Assembly (NCBI GenBank): GCA_964394665.1
Contig: CAYMYN010000064.1
Span: forward strand, 1-13,721
From: CAYMYN01 sp964394665
GTDB lineage: Bacteria; Planctomycetota; UBA1135; GCA-002686595
DNA: 13,721 nt
Direction: 5' to 3'
Shown here: positions 1 through 11,346 of the stretch, piece after piece
How positions within the stretch are numbered: position 1 is the stretch's first letter
Layout: each line of letters opens with the position of its first letter
Position numbers and translations under genes: made by a program
The notes under the pieces: model-generated
What the model was told of the DNA's origin: nothing
What the model saw: only the letters and a program-made list of their open reading frames with translations
The model's database searches: none

Positions 1-1212
1 TCAAACCAGCGGTCGGTACGGGACGAGGTCACCGGGGGCGGCGCTCGCGCCCGCCCCCACCACCGCCAGGCCCTGGGCGCGGGTGAGCGCGACCACGTCG
101 CCGGACGACTTCCAACGCACGGGCACGAGCTCGACGGCGCCGTCCGCGGCGGGGCGCAGCTCGACGGGCAGGTGCTGCTCGCGGGGGTTCGGGGCGCTCG
201 CCGCGGCCGCCCAGCGCCCGCGGGGCAGGGGCGCGCGCAGCTCCTCCTCGGCCCCGCCCAGCCGCAGGAGGGCCGGGCGCACGAAGACCTCGTGGCCGAC
301 CAGGCACGAGACCGGGTTGCCCGGCAGGCCGAAGACGAGGGTCGCGCCGCGCACGCCGAACCACACCGGTTTGCCGGGCTTGATGGCGACCTTGTGGAAG
401 ACCGGCTCGACCCCCGCGGCCGCCAGGGCGTCGCCGACCAGGTCGTACTCGCCCATGCTCACGCCGCCGGTCGTGACGAGCACGTCGGCCCCGTCCAGGG
501 CGCGCTCGAAGGCCGCGCGCAAGAGGGCCGCGTCGTCGCGCAGCACGCCGCTGCGCAGGACTTCGGCCCCCGCGGCGCGCGCCAGGGCGGCGAGGTGCAG
601 GGTGTTGCCCTCGCGAATCTGGCCCGGGCCGGGCCGCGTGGAGGGCGGAACCAGCTCGTCGCCCGTGGTCAGCACCACCACCGTGGGGCGGCGGAAGACC
701 TCGAGGGGATCGGCGCCGACGGCCGCCAGGGCCGAGAGGTCCGCGGGCCGCAGGCGCCGACCGCGGGGCAGGACGAGTTCGCCCGCGGCCAGGTCCTCGC
801 CGCGCTCGCAGATGTGTTGACCCGGCGCCGGCCGGTCGTCGAGCACGACGCCTCCGTCCGCGCGCCGCGAACGCTCGACCATCACCACCGCGTCGGCGCC
901 CGCGGGCACCTCGGCGCCGGTGTAGATGGCGGTGCACTGCCCCGGCCCGAGCGCGCCCGCGAAGGGCTCGCCGGCGCGCGCCTCGCCGACCTGCGCCAGG
1001 ATCGGCCCGCCCGTCGGCGCGCCGGCGAAGTCGGCCGAGCGCACCGCGAAGCCATCCATGGCGCTCTTGCGAAAGGGCGGCAGGTCGAGATCGGAGCGCA
1101 CGTCGCCGGCCAGGACCCGCCCGCTGCCCTCGCCCAGGGGGACACGCTCGACCTCGCCCGCCGGGGCGCAGCGCTCGAGGACGATCGAAACAGCCTCCTG
1201 GGGGGTGCGCAT
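1..1212 (-). CDS. moeA: Molybdopterin molybdenumtransferase MoeA
   Basis: MoeA is a cytoplasmic enzyme that inserts molybdate into adenylylated molybdopterin, the last common step of molybdenum cofactor synthesis. The 403-residue protein is complete (ATG at 1212, TGA at 3-1) and matches the usual family length of about 400. Family motifs appear in order: MDGFAV at 52-57, with the acidic residue expected near the active site at D53; IYTGAEVP at 96-103; LTTGDEL at 181-187, opening the MogA-like domain; TTGGVSMGEYD at 247-257; the KPGKP loop at 278-282; and GLPGNPVSC at 295-303. The C-terminal beta domain follows from about residue 325, with an SSGD motif near 369-372. No Shine-Dalgarno sequence is visible before the ATG. 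No other Moco gene is in the window, although the upstream side is occupied only by the divergent efflux operon and the downstream side is cut by the window edge. Nothing in the sequence suggests degeneration. Identification is very secure. Confidence 0.96.
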   Translation of the reverse strand: MRTPQEAVSIVLERCAPAGEVERVPLGEGSGRVLAGDVRSDLDLPPFRKSAMDGFAVRSADFAGAPTGGPILAQVGEARAGEPFAGALGPGQCTAIYTGAEVPAGADAVVMVERSRRADGGVVLDDRPAPGQHICERGEDLAAGELVLPRGRRLRPADLSALAAVGADPLEVFRRPTVVVLTTGDELVPPSTRPGPGQIREGNTLHLAALARAAGAEVLRSGVLRDDAALLRAAFERALDGADVLVTTGGVSMGEYDLVGDALAAAGVEPVFHKVAIKPGKPVWFGVRGATLVFGLPGNPVSCLVGHEVFVRPALLRLGGAEEELRAPLPRGRWAAAASAPNPREQHLPVELRPAADGAVELVPVRWKSSGDVVALTRAQGLAVVGAGASAAPGDLVPYRPLV

Positions 1213-1254
1213 CGGGGCGGCAGTCTATCCTGCCCCCTCTCCGCTCCCCAGCCG
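1213..1254. promoter_or_regulatory. Short divergent promoter region, moeA / RND efflux operon
   Basis: These 42 bases separate the divergent start codons of moeA and the adaptor gene, so both promoters must lie here or inside the 5' ends of the genes. The only -10-like hexamer I can point to is TATCCT at 1226-1231 on the plus strand (4 of 6 matches to TATAAT). It has no convincing -35 at the right distance. Neither start has a purine-rich ribosome-binding sequence in front of it. The short leaders this implies fit leaderless or Shine-Dalgarno-independent translation. The boundaries are certain, but the promoter assignment is weak. Confidence 0.25.
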
Positions 1255-2612
1255 ATGCCCCGATCCATCCCCCACCTCCGCGCCCCGCGCGCGGCCTGCG
1301 CGGCGTTGCTCCTGTCCCTCTTCGCCGCGTGCACGGTCGAGAGCGGTTCGGGCACGCCCGAACGCGACCTCGAACGCGTCGAACGCCCGCTCGTGCGCGT
1401 CCAGCCGGTCGCGCGCCGGGAGATGGTGCAGCGCCTGGTCACGACGACCGTGGTGCGCTCCCAGCGCCAGGTCCAGGTGTTGCCGCAGGCGAGCGGGGTC
1501 GTGGTCGAGCTCCTGGCCGAGGAGGGCGATGCGGTCGCCGAGGGTGCGCTGCTGGCGCGCCTGGACGGGCGCGACGCCCAGGCCGCGGTGCGCGAGGCGC
1601 GGGTCGCGCTGCGCGAGGCCGAGAACGGCGTGTCCGCGGCGCGCATCGCCCTGCGCGAGGCCGAGGCCGCGGTGCAGAGCGCGGACCTGGCCGCGGAGCA
1701 GTCGCGGCGCACCTTCGAGCGCAACGAGAAAGCCGGCCTGCTCTCGATCCAGGAGCTCGACGCCCTGCGCCTGGCGCGCGAGAACGCCGAGCGCGACCGC
1801 GTGGCCGCCGGGCTGCTCGTCGAGCGGCGCCAGCACGACCTCCTGGCCGCGCAGACCAGCCTCGAGCGCAGCGCCGTGTTGCTCGAGCGCAGCGAGCTCG
1901 CGCTCTCGCACACCGAGGTGCGCGCGCCCTTCGCCGGTCACATCGCCGAGCGCCGCGTGAGCGCCGGCGACAGCGTCGGCGGCCAGACGCCGCTCTTCGT
2001 GCTGGTCGACCTCGACGACCTGGTGGCCGTGCTGCATCGGCCGCAGCGCGAGCTCGGGCTGTTCCTGCCCGCGGGCGAGTCGAACGGGGCCGCGGGCCCG
2101 GGCGGCAAGGTCGCGGGCGAAATCACGGCCCACAGCGAGGCGCTCCCCGGACGCACCTTCCGCGGCGAGCTGCTGCGCCTCTCCCCCGCCATCGACCCCG
2201 AGTCGGGCTCCTTCCGCGTCACCGTGCGCCTGCTGCCGGACGGGAGCGGCGCGCAGCTCCTGCCGGGCATGTTGGTGCGCCTGGGCGTCGTCACCGAACG
2301 CCGTCCGGACGCGCTCGTGGTGCCCAAGCGCGCCGTGCAGCGCGAGGGCGACGCGTTGGTCCTGTGGCGCTACGCGGCGGGGCGCGTGACCCGCGTGCGG
2401 GTCGAGGAGGGGCTGAGCTCGGACGACGAGCTGGAGGTCCGACCCACGGGGGGCGCGAGGCTCGAGGCCGGGGATCCGGTCGTCGTGGTCGGCAACCGGG
2501 ACCTCGAGGAGGGTGACGAGGTCCAGCTCGCCGACGGTCCGGCGCCGGACGGGGCTTCGGACGGGGCGTCGGACGAAGCGCCCGCGGACTCCCAGGTCGA
2601 CGGACGGGAACC

Positions 2613-2616
<4 letters not shown>
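1255..2616 (+). CDS. RND efflux periplasmic adaptor lipoprotein (MFP/HlyD type)
   Basis: This is a membrane-fusion protein that would link the RND permeases encoded next to an outer-membrane channel. I chose ATG 1255 because it gives a 453-residue protein beginning with a basic segment, a hydrophobic core and a lipobox-like LFAAC ending at Cys26. The frame stays open far upstream, but only as antisense to moeA. After the signal come the first half of the barrel-sandwich domain (about 75-108, with GDAV at 91-94), a long Ala/Glu/Arg-rich helical hairpin (about 108-215) and the second half-motif (about 219-252, with EVRAPFAGHI at 221-230). The beta-barrel and membrane-proximal domains fill about 285-426, including SPAIDPESGSF at 310-320 and LLPGM at 335-339. 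The acidic tail at 427-453 contains a small Asp/Gly/Ala/Ser repeat. The TGA overlaps the GTG start of the first permease. The substrate cannot be read from the sequence. Confidence 0.93.
2547..2570 (+). repeat. 12-bp tandem duplication in adaptor C-terminal tail
   Basis: Two adjacent 12-base units, GGACGGGGCTTC at 2547-2558 and GGACGGGGCGTC at 2559-2570, differ at one base and are followed by a third partial unit (GGAC). They keep the reading frame and encode the repeated Asp-Gly-Ala-Ser motif in the disordered acidic tail. This is probably a minor slippage product with no separate function. Confidence 0.5.
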
Positions 2617-6019
<3,403 letters not shown>

Positions 6020-6023
<4 letters not shown>

Positions 6024-9000
6024 GCGACCCCACGGGCGGCGGCTTCTTCGCCCTGGCCGTGCGCCGGCCGGTGGCGCTGTTCGTGCTCTTCCTCACCTTG
6101 CTCGTGATCGGCGCGATCGCTTACGCGCGCATCCCGGTCGAGCTGATCCCCGGCGGCATGACCCAGCCGCAGCTCTCGGTCTACGTCGTGCACCCCGGCT
6201 CCAGCGCCGAGGAGAACGTGGCCCAGGTCGTGCGCCCGCTGGAGGAGCAGATCCGCACCCTGCAGGGCGTGAGCGAGGTGCTCTCCTGGTCCGACGACGA
6301 CGGCGTCTGGATGGAGGTGCGTTTCCCCGGCGACCACGACATGGACCTCGCCAAGGCCGAGCTGCGAGACCGCATCGAGCGCGCCCGCCCGTCCCTGCCC
6401 GACACGGTCGACCGCGTCCACGTCTGGTCGCGCGGCAACATGACCTTGCCGCTGGCCTTCCACGCCCTGCTGCACCCGGGAGACTCCGAGCGCACGGACT
6501 TCTTGGTCGAGACCGTGGTCAAGCGCCGCCTGGAGGCGATCGACGGCGTCACCAGCGTCGAGGTCGACGGGATGCTCGACGACTCGATCCGCATCCTGCT
6601 CGACGAGGAGCGCGTCAAGGGCGCGCGCGTCGACCTGGGGCGCCTGATCGGCCGCCTGCGCGGGGACAACTTCACCCAACCGCTGGGCGAGGTCGTCGAC
6701 GGCGACCGGCGCCTGCTGCTGCGCACGGACATGCGCTTCAAGGATCTGGACGAGGTCGCGCGCTACCCGATCGGCGGCGGCCTGGTGCTGGGCGACGTCG
6801 CGCGCGTCGAGCAGGCGAAGTCCGTGCGCGAGCGCCTGGCGCGCATCAACGGCTCCTACGCCTACTTCCTGATCGTCTACAAGGAGAGCAACGCCAACGT
6901 CGTCGAGGTCTCGCGGCGCCTGGAGGCCGAGCTGCGCGCCCTGGAGCGCGATCCCTTGCTCGCCGGCGAGTTCGAGTTCGTCGACATCTTCAGCCAGGGC
7001 GACATGATCGAGGACTCGATCGCCCAACTGCGCGACACCGCCCTGTGGGGCGGAGCGTTCGCGGCCCTGATCCTGTTCGCCTTCCTGCGCCGTTTCCGCG
7101 CCACCCTGTGCGTCGTGCTGGCGATCCCGGTCTCGACCCTGATCGCCATCGCCCACGCCTACTTCACGGGCGGTTCGTTCAACATCCTGACCATGACCGG
7201 CATCACCCTGGGCCTGGGGATGCTGGTCGACAACGCGGTGGTCGTGATCGAGAACATCGCGCGCCTGCGCCAGGAGGGCCGCGACCCGCGCGCCGCCGCG
7301 GTCGAGGGCGCCCGCGGCGTGGGCCTGGCCGTGGCGCTGGCGACCCTCACCACCGTGGTCGTGTTCCTGCCCCTGATCTTCATGGGCGAGAACCCGATGA
7401 TCCGCGTGATGTTCGGCTCGATCGGCATCCCGCTGTGCGTCTCGCTGCTGGCCAGCCTGCTCGCGGCGCTGGTCTTCCTGCCGGTGGTTTCGGCGCGCGT
7501 GCTCGGCCCGCGACCGGCGGCCCTGGAGCGGCTCGCGCTCGCCCTGGTGCCGATCGCCCGCGTCCCCGCGCGCAGCCTGGGCGCGGCGGTCTCTCTCCTG
7601 CGGCGCGCGCTCCTCGCAGCGCTCGGGATCCTGCATCGCCTGGCGCGGCTCGCACTCGCCGTCCTGACGCCGCTGCGCTGGCCGCTCGCGTTGCTCCTGC
7701 TCGCGTTCGCATCCTGGCGCGCCCTCGCCGCCGCACGCGCCTTGGCCTGGGCGGCGCCCCTGGGCGAGCTGGGCCTGCTCGGCCGCGGGGAGCCCCTCGC
7801 CTGGGCCGCGCTCCTGCACGCACCCGCTGCCCTGCTGGGCGCCGCGTTGCTCGTGCTGGGCCTTCCCATCTGGCGTGCTCGTCCGCCCGGGGCACCGGCG
7901 ACCCGCGTCGAGACGGGGCCGCCGCCCGACTCGTTGATCGAGCTGCTCGTGGCCGGCAACCGCCGTCTGTTGGCTTGGACCCTCGAGCACCGCCTGCTGG
8001 CGTCGGGGGTGGCCTTGCTCGCGCTCGGCTCGGTGGCGATCCCGCGCGCGCGCATGCAGGTGGCGGCCTTTGGTCAGGACGAGAACCGCGGCCGGATCGA
8101 CTTCCGCGTCGACCTCGAGGAGGGCTACACGCTCGCCGACGCCAGCCGCGAGCTCGCGGTCTACGAGGAACTGCTCGCCGCCCACCGCGGCGAACTGGGC
8201 TTCCGCAACGTCGCCACCCGTTTCTCGCGCCGCGGCGGTCGGGTGAGCCTCTACTGGGAGGAACCCCTCGACCCGCGGGACTACCTGCTCACGCGCCACC
8301 GGCTGGAGGAGCTCGTCCCGCGCCGCCCCGGCCACCGCCTGCGCTTCTACGACGAGGAAGCCGTCGACACGAAGAACAAGGCCATCGTCACCTTCGAGCT
8401 GCGCGGCCCCGACGCCGGCGTGCTGCAGGCACTGGGAACGGAGGCCATCGCACGCCTGCGCGGCGTGCCGGGTCTCTCGGGCGTCGACGCCACGCGCGGC
8501 GCAGCGCCCTCGCAGGTGCACGTGAGCCTCGACGTCGAGCAGGCGAGCTGGATGGGCGTCAGCGCCCAGATGGCCCTGCAGAACATCGCTTGGGTGCTCG
8601 GCGGCGCGCCCCTGCCGCGTTATCACGAGGCCGGCCGCGAGCTGCCCTTCTACATCGAGTACGACGCCGAGGTGGCCCCGGGCCTGGCGACCCTGCGCGA
8701 GCTCGACGTCTACGCCGCCGGCGCGCCGGTGTCGCTGGCGAGCTTCGCCAGCCTGGGCTTCGAGCCTGGCCCGCGCTCGATCTTCCGCCGCAACGGCTCG
8801 ACGGCCTTCACGATCCAGGGCCGGGTCGACGACCCTACCCGCCAGGGTGCGGTGACCCAGGCCGGCCTGCTCGCCCTGGACGAGCTCGACCTCCCGCGCG
8901 GCTACTCGATCGGTCGCGACGACCTGGTCGGTGAGCGTCAGGAGCAGGAGTTCGCCGAGCTCTTCCGCTCGCTGCTGCTCTCCGTGGTGCTCGTGTTCCT

Positions 9001-9550
9001 CCTGATGGGGATCCTGTTCGAGTCGGTGCTGCTGCCCTTCTCGGTGCTGTTCACGATCCCCTTCGCCGTGCTCGGCGCGCTCTGGACGCTGTACCTCACG
9101 GGCACCCCGATGGACTCGGTGGGCTGGATCGGGATCATCATCCTGGTGGGCGTGGTGGTGAACAACGGCATCGTCCTGATCGATCGCATCCACTCCTTGC
9201 GCGTGCACGGCGAGGGCTCGCGCGCACCCTTCGAGCGCGACACCGCCGTGCTCGAGGGCTCCGCGACGCGCGTGCGTCCGATCGTGATGACCGCCCTCAC
9301 CACGATCGGCGGCCTCTTGCCCATGGCCTTGGGCGAAGCGCCCCCCGAGGGGATCGACTACCGCGCGCTCGCGACCTGCGTCGCCGGCGGGCTCTTCGTG
9401 AGCACCTTCTTCACGCTGTGGGTCGTGCCGCTCGCCTACATCGCGCTCGACGATCTCGGCAGCGCCGTGCGCCGCTGGTGCGGGTGGTCGTTGCAGCGCG
9501 CGGGCGGCGCGCGGCGGCTCGACGCCGCGCCCGTCGCGCTGCACGAGTGA
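6020..9550 (+). CDS. RND efflux permease, second of a tandem pair
   Basis: This is a second, clearly different RND permease of 1176 residues. The GTG at 6020 overlaps the previous stop as GTGA. The frame is open long before that, but the upstream part is a shadow of the first permease. TM1 lies at about 17-36, and the ARIPVELIPGGM segment (36-47) replaces the usual PEI motif. TM2-TM6 lie at about 340-492, with GLGMLVDNAVVVIEN in TM4 (398-412; D404, N405). TM7 lies at about 655-673 and TM8-TM12 at about 982-1142, with VVVNNGIVLID in TM10 (1045-1055; N1048, N1049) and RPIVMT at 1086-1091. About 145 residues (495-640) separate TM6 and TM7, far more than in AcrB. They include two strongly hydrophobic stretches, at about 541-564 and 593-617, that look like additional membrane helices. 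The permease probably works with the adaptor and the first permease, possibly as a heteromer. Substrate unknown. Confidence 0.95.
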
Positions 9551-9583
9551 GGGCCGAGCCCGCGCGCGGCGCGAACTCGGCCC
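9551..9583. terminator. Stem-loop between convergent genes, candidate bidirectional terminator
   Basis: GGGCCGAG at 9551-9558 and CTCGGCCC at 9576-9583 form a perfect 8-bp GC-rich stem around a 17-base GC-rich loop. It begins immediately after the second permease stop codon and sits 24 bases beyond the stop of the convergent propeller gene. The placement in a 57-base convergent gap is what a shared terminator would need. There is no T tract on either side, so intrinsic termination is uncertain. Confidence 0.42.
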
Positions 9584-9607
9584 CCACCCAGCCCCTGCGC
9601 GCCGCGG

Positions 9608-11182
9608 TCAGAGGCCGAACTGGATCTCGTAGCCGTTGGTCAGGTTGAAACCCGAACCGCAGGGCGAGCCGACCGGGTCGCGGAACCAACCCTGGAAGCG
9701 GCGCAAGTCGCCGGCGACGACGCCCAGCAGGGAAGCCACCGAGGCGTAGGCGTAGCTGCCGTTCGCGTCGGCGAAGGCGACCGGCAGGCGCCGCAGCGCG
9801 CCCCCCGCGCAACGCAGACCGTCGCCGAAGGGCGCCTGCACCGCGTTCAGGCCGGCGAAGACGAGTCCCGCCTGCCCGGGCAGTGCGCCCTCGACGATCA
9901 GGACGAGCGTGTCGACCGAGACGCTGGGGCTGCCGCCGCCGCTGAGCCGTGCGCCGGCTCCCGTCGAGGTCGCGCAGCCCGCACCCGGCTGGCCGAAGTT
10001 GCCGCACGGGCAGCTCGCCCCGCTGCCGTCGCCGTAGCAGTAGGCGATCCCCGGGACCGTCAGGTCGCGGGCCACGTGCAGACTGCGCGGGCTGCCGATC
10101 GAGGCCAGGGCCAGGGTCTGGTCGTAGACCGTCTCGACCTCGGTCGCGGGGTCGACGACGCCGTCGCCGTCCAGGTCCTTCAGGCGCAGCACGCGTCGCG
10201 GCGATTGGAACTCGCCCACGTAGAGCCAACCGTCGTTCCCGACGGAGACCTGCCAGATGTTGCTCGCGGCGGTGCTCCACCACACGAGCGCCTCGGTGGC
10301 CGGATCGACGCTGCCATCGCCGTTCCCGTCGCGGAAGCGCCAGATGCGCTCGTTGCCGGTGTCGGCCATGTAGAAGAAGCCGTCGTCGTCGACGTCGAAG
10401 CCCCAGAAGAAGGCCGTGCTGGACCCCGCCGGCGGGATGAAGAAGGGCGTGAGCTCGTTCGGTTGATCGATGACGCCGCTGCCGTCGAGGTCCTCGAGGC
10501 GGTAGATGCCCTTGGGCTGGAAGCCGGTCGAGCCGTTCTCGAGGTAGTAGAGCGCCCCGTCCGGGCCGAAGGTCATGTCCTGGGGGAGCGAGTCCCCCGT
10601 CGAGGTTCCCGGGTGCGCGTAGTAGACGACGGCCTCGCCGGGACCGTTGGCGTTTCCGTCGCCGTCGAGGTCCTGCAGGTAGAAGATCAGGTCCTGGCCG
10701 CTCGTGGTGTTCGCGCTCGCCACCCAGATGCGCCCGTCGGGGGTGGCCTGGACCTCCTGCGCCGAGACCATCAGCACGCCCGAGGCGTTGCCGCCGGGGT
10801 TGCCGTCGAAGAAGACCCAGTGCTCGCCGACGGCGTTGCAGTTGCCGTCGCCGTCCAGGTCGAGGAGCGCCAGGACCACGTCGGTCGAGGCGTCGCACAC
10901 GTACACCACGCCGTTCGTGCCGCGCGTGATGCCGAGGTTGTTCGAGAGCGGCACCGAGCCCACGCTCGGCGAGTAGAACTCCAGCGTCTCTCCCGGGCCG
11001 TGGTAGGTGCCGTCGCCGTCGAGGTCCTCGAGACGCCAAACGACGTCGTTCGTGCTGTCGCTCACGAAGACCACGTCGAGCGGTCCCTGGGCCAGGGCGA
11101 GGGCGGGGACGGCGAGGGTCGCGCAGGAGAGGAGGACGCGGCGGAGCGCGCGGGGGACGGATCGCAGGGGGAGGGTCTTCAC
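9608..11182 (-). CDS. Secreted six-repeat propeller-like protein with DxDxDG loops and C-terminal module
   Basis: I place the start at GTG 11182, giving 524 residues. An in-frame ATG at 11263 would lie inside the candidate -10 element and puts no signal peptide at its terminus. A signal peptide is clear: basic residues at 7-15, a hydrophobic core to about 28, and likely cleavage after ALA at 29-31. Residues 35-375 hold six repeats of 51-63 residues. Each combines a propeller-like strand pattern (for example GRIWVAS, GALYYLE, GWLYVGE) with an acidic loop starting at 53, 108, 171, 231, 285 and 336 and a Glu at loop position 13. This suggests a six-bladed, calcium-stabilised beta-propeller (SMP-30/NHL-like fold class), with no enzymatic signature I recognise. 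A Cys-rich linker follows (382-403, with CPCGN at 391-395), then a C-terminal module (about 408-524) with PFGDG at 451-455, FQGWFRDP at 496-503 and GFNLT at 511-515. The window-edge FG-GAP protein ends in a related module. Probably periplasmic or extracellular. Confidence 0.82.
   Translation of the reverse strand: MKTLPLRSVPRALRRVLLSCATLAVPALALAQGPLDVVFVSDSTNDVVWRLEDLDGDGTYHGPGETLEFYSPSVGSVPLSNNLGITRGTNGVVYVCDASTDVVLALLDLDGDGNCNAVGEHWVFFDGNPGGNASGVLMVSAQEVQATPDGRIWVASANTTSGQDLIFYLQDLDGDGNANGPGEAVVYYAHPGTSTGDSLPQDMTFGPDGALYYLENGSTGFQPKGIYRLEDLDGSGVIDQPNELTPFFIPPAGSSTAFFWGFDVDDDGFFYMADTGNERIWRFRDGNGDGSVDPATEALVWWSTAASNIWQVSVGNDGWLYVGEFQSPRRVLRLKDLDGDGVVDPATEVETVYDQTLALASIGSPRSLHVARDLTVPGIAYCYGDGSGASCPCGNFGQPGAGCATSTGAGARLSGGGSPSVSVDTLVLIVEGALPGQAGLVFAGLNAVQAPFGDGLRCAGGALRRLPVAFADANGSYAYASVASLLGVVAGDLRRFQGWFRDPVGSPCGSGFNLTNGYEIQFGL
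10139..11026 (-). repeat. Six coding repeats of an acidic DLDGDG-type loop
   Basis: Six copies of a 13-residue pattern, D-x-(D/N)-G-(D/S)-G then six variable residues then E, recur every 51-63 residues. At DNA level the cores read as near-identical GC-rich blocks such as CCGTCGCCGTCGAGGTCC on the plus strand. The Glu stands one residue later than in the 12-residue EF-hand loop. One loop per repeat suggests one bound calcium per propeller blade. The repetition is seen directly; the metal is inferred. Confidence 0.85.
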
Positions 11183-11213
11183 GGTGGGGTCGGGGCTTGG
11201 GTGAGGGGGAGGG

Positions 11214-11240
11214 CCCGCCGTCTCCACCCCGCGCGGCGGG
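11214..11240 (-). other. Possible 5' leader hairpin of the propeller gene
   Basis: CCCGCCG at 11214-11220 and CGGCGGG at 11234-11240 can form a perfect 7-bp GC stem with a 13-base loop. The hairpin lies between the candidate promoter and the GTG start at 11182, so it would be in the mRNA leader. In DNA this GC-rich, such stems arise easily by chance and no regulatory partner is visible. Confidence 0.25.
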
Positions 11241-11261
11241 AGGGAGGACGGAACGGGGGCC

Positions 11262-11296
11262 ATACTATTGCGACTGCGTCTCAGCCGCAATAGCCT
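11262..11296. promoter_or_regulatory. Divergent overlapping promoters with Fur-family-like palindromic operator
   Basis: A 29-base palindrome at 11265-11293 (12 of 14 position pairs complementary, centre 11279) sits in the 164-base gap between two divergent genes. It reads as two overlapping 7-1-7 pairs with centres 6 bases apart: TGCGACT-G-CGTCTCA (11269-11283) and TGCGTCT-C-AGCCGCA (11275-11289). The four heptads, read in the same sense, are TGCGACT, TGAGACG, TGCGTCT and TGCGGCT. This geometry is the one described for Fur, Zur and PerR operators. The same bases give mirror-image promoter-like hexamers with 17-base spacers. On the minus strand these are TTGCGG (11290-11285) and TAGTAT (11267-11262), for the propeller gene. 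On the plus strand they are TTGCGA (11268-11273) and TAGCCT (11291-11296), for the small gene. A bound repressor would cover both. The palindrome is visible and unusually AT-containing for the window; the regulator family and promoters are inferred. Confidence 0.5.
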
Positions 11297-11346
11297 GGCG
11301 CCCAGCCTCCCCACCCGGGCCCCCAACCCGCAGCCCCACCCTCTCC

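Noticed and set aside
172..1254. Upstream extension of the adaptor frame through moeA
   Set aside because: It is antisense to moeA, and the signal peptide with lipobox begins at ATG 1255.
10139..11026. Regularly spaced GC-rich DNA repeats considered as a CRISPR-like or regulatory array
   Set aside because: They are in-frame codons for the acidic loops, spaced by 51-63 residues of variable coding sequence, so protein repetition explains them.
9411..11039. 542-codon minus-strand frame overlapping the propeller gene in another frame
   Set aside because: Arg/Gly/Pro-rich out-of-frame shadow; the propeller frame has the signal peptide, regular repeats and recognised module.
10076..11293. 405-codon plus-strand frame opposite the propeller gene
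   Set aside because: Val/Glu/Arg/Asp-rich low-complexity complement of the repeated DLDGDG codons; no independent evidence.
9608..11326. Longer version of the propeller gene starting at ATG 11326
   Set aside because: It would run through the palindrome and candidate promoter and bury the signal peptide about 48 residues inside the protein.
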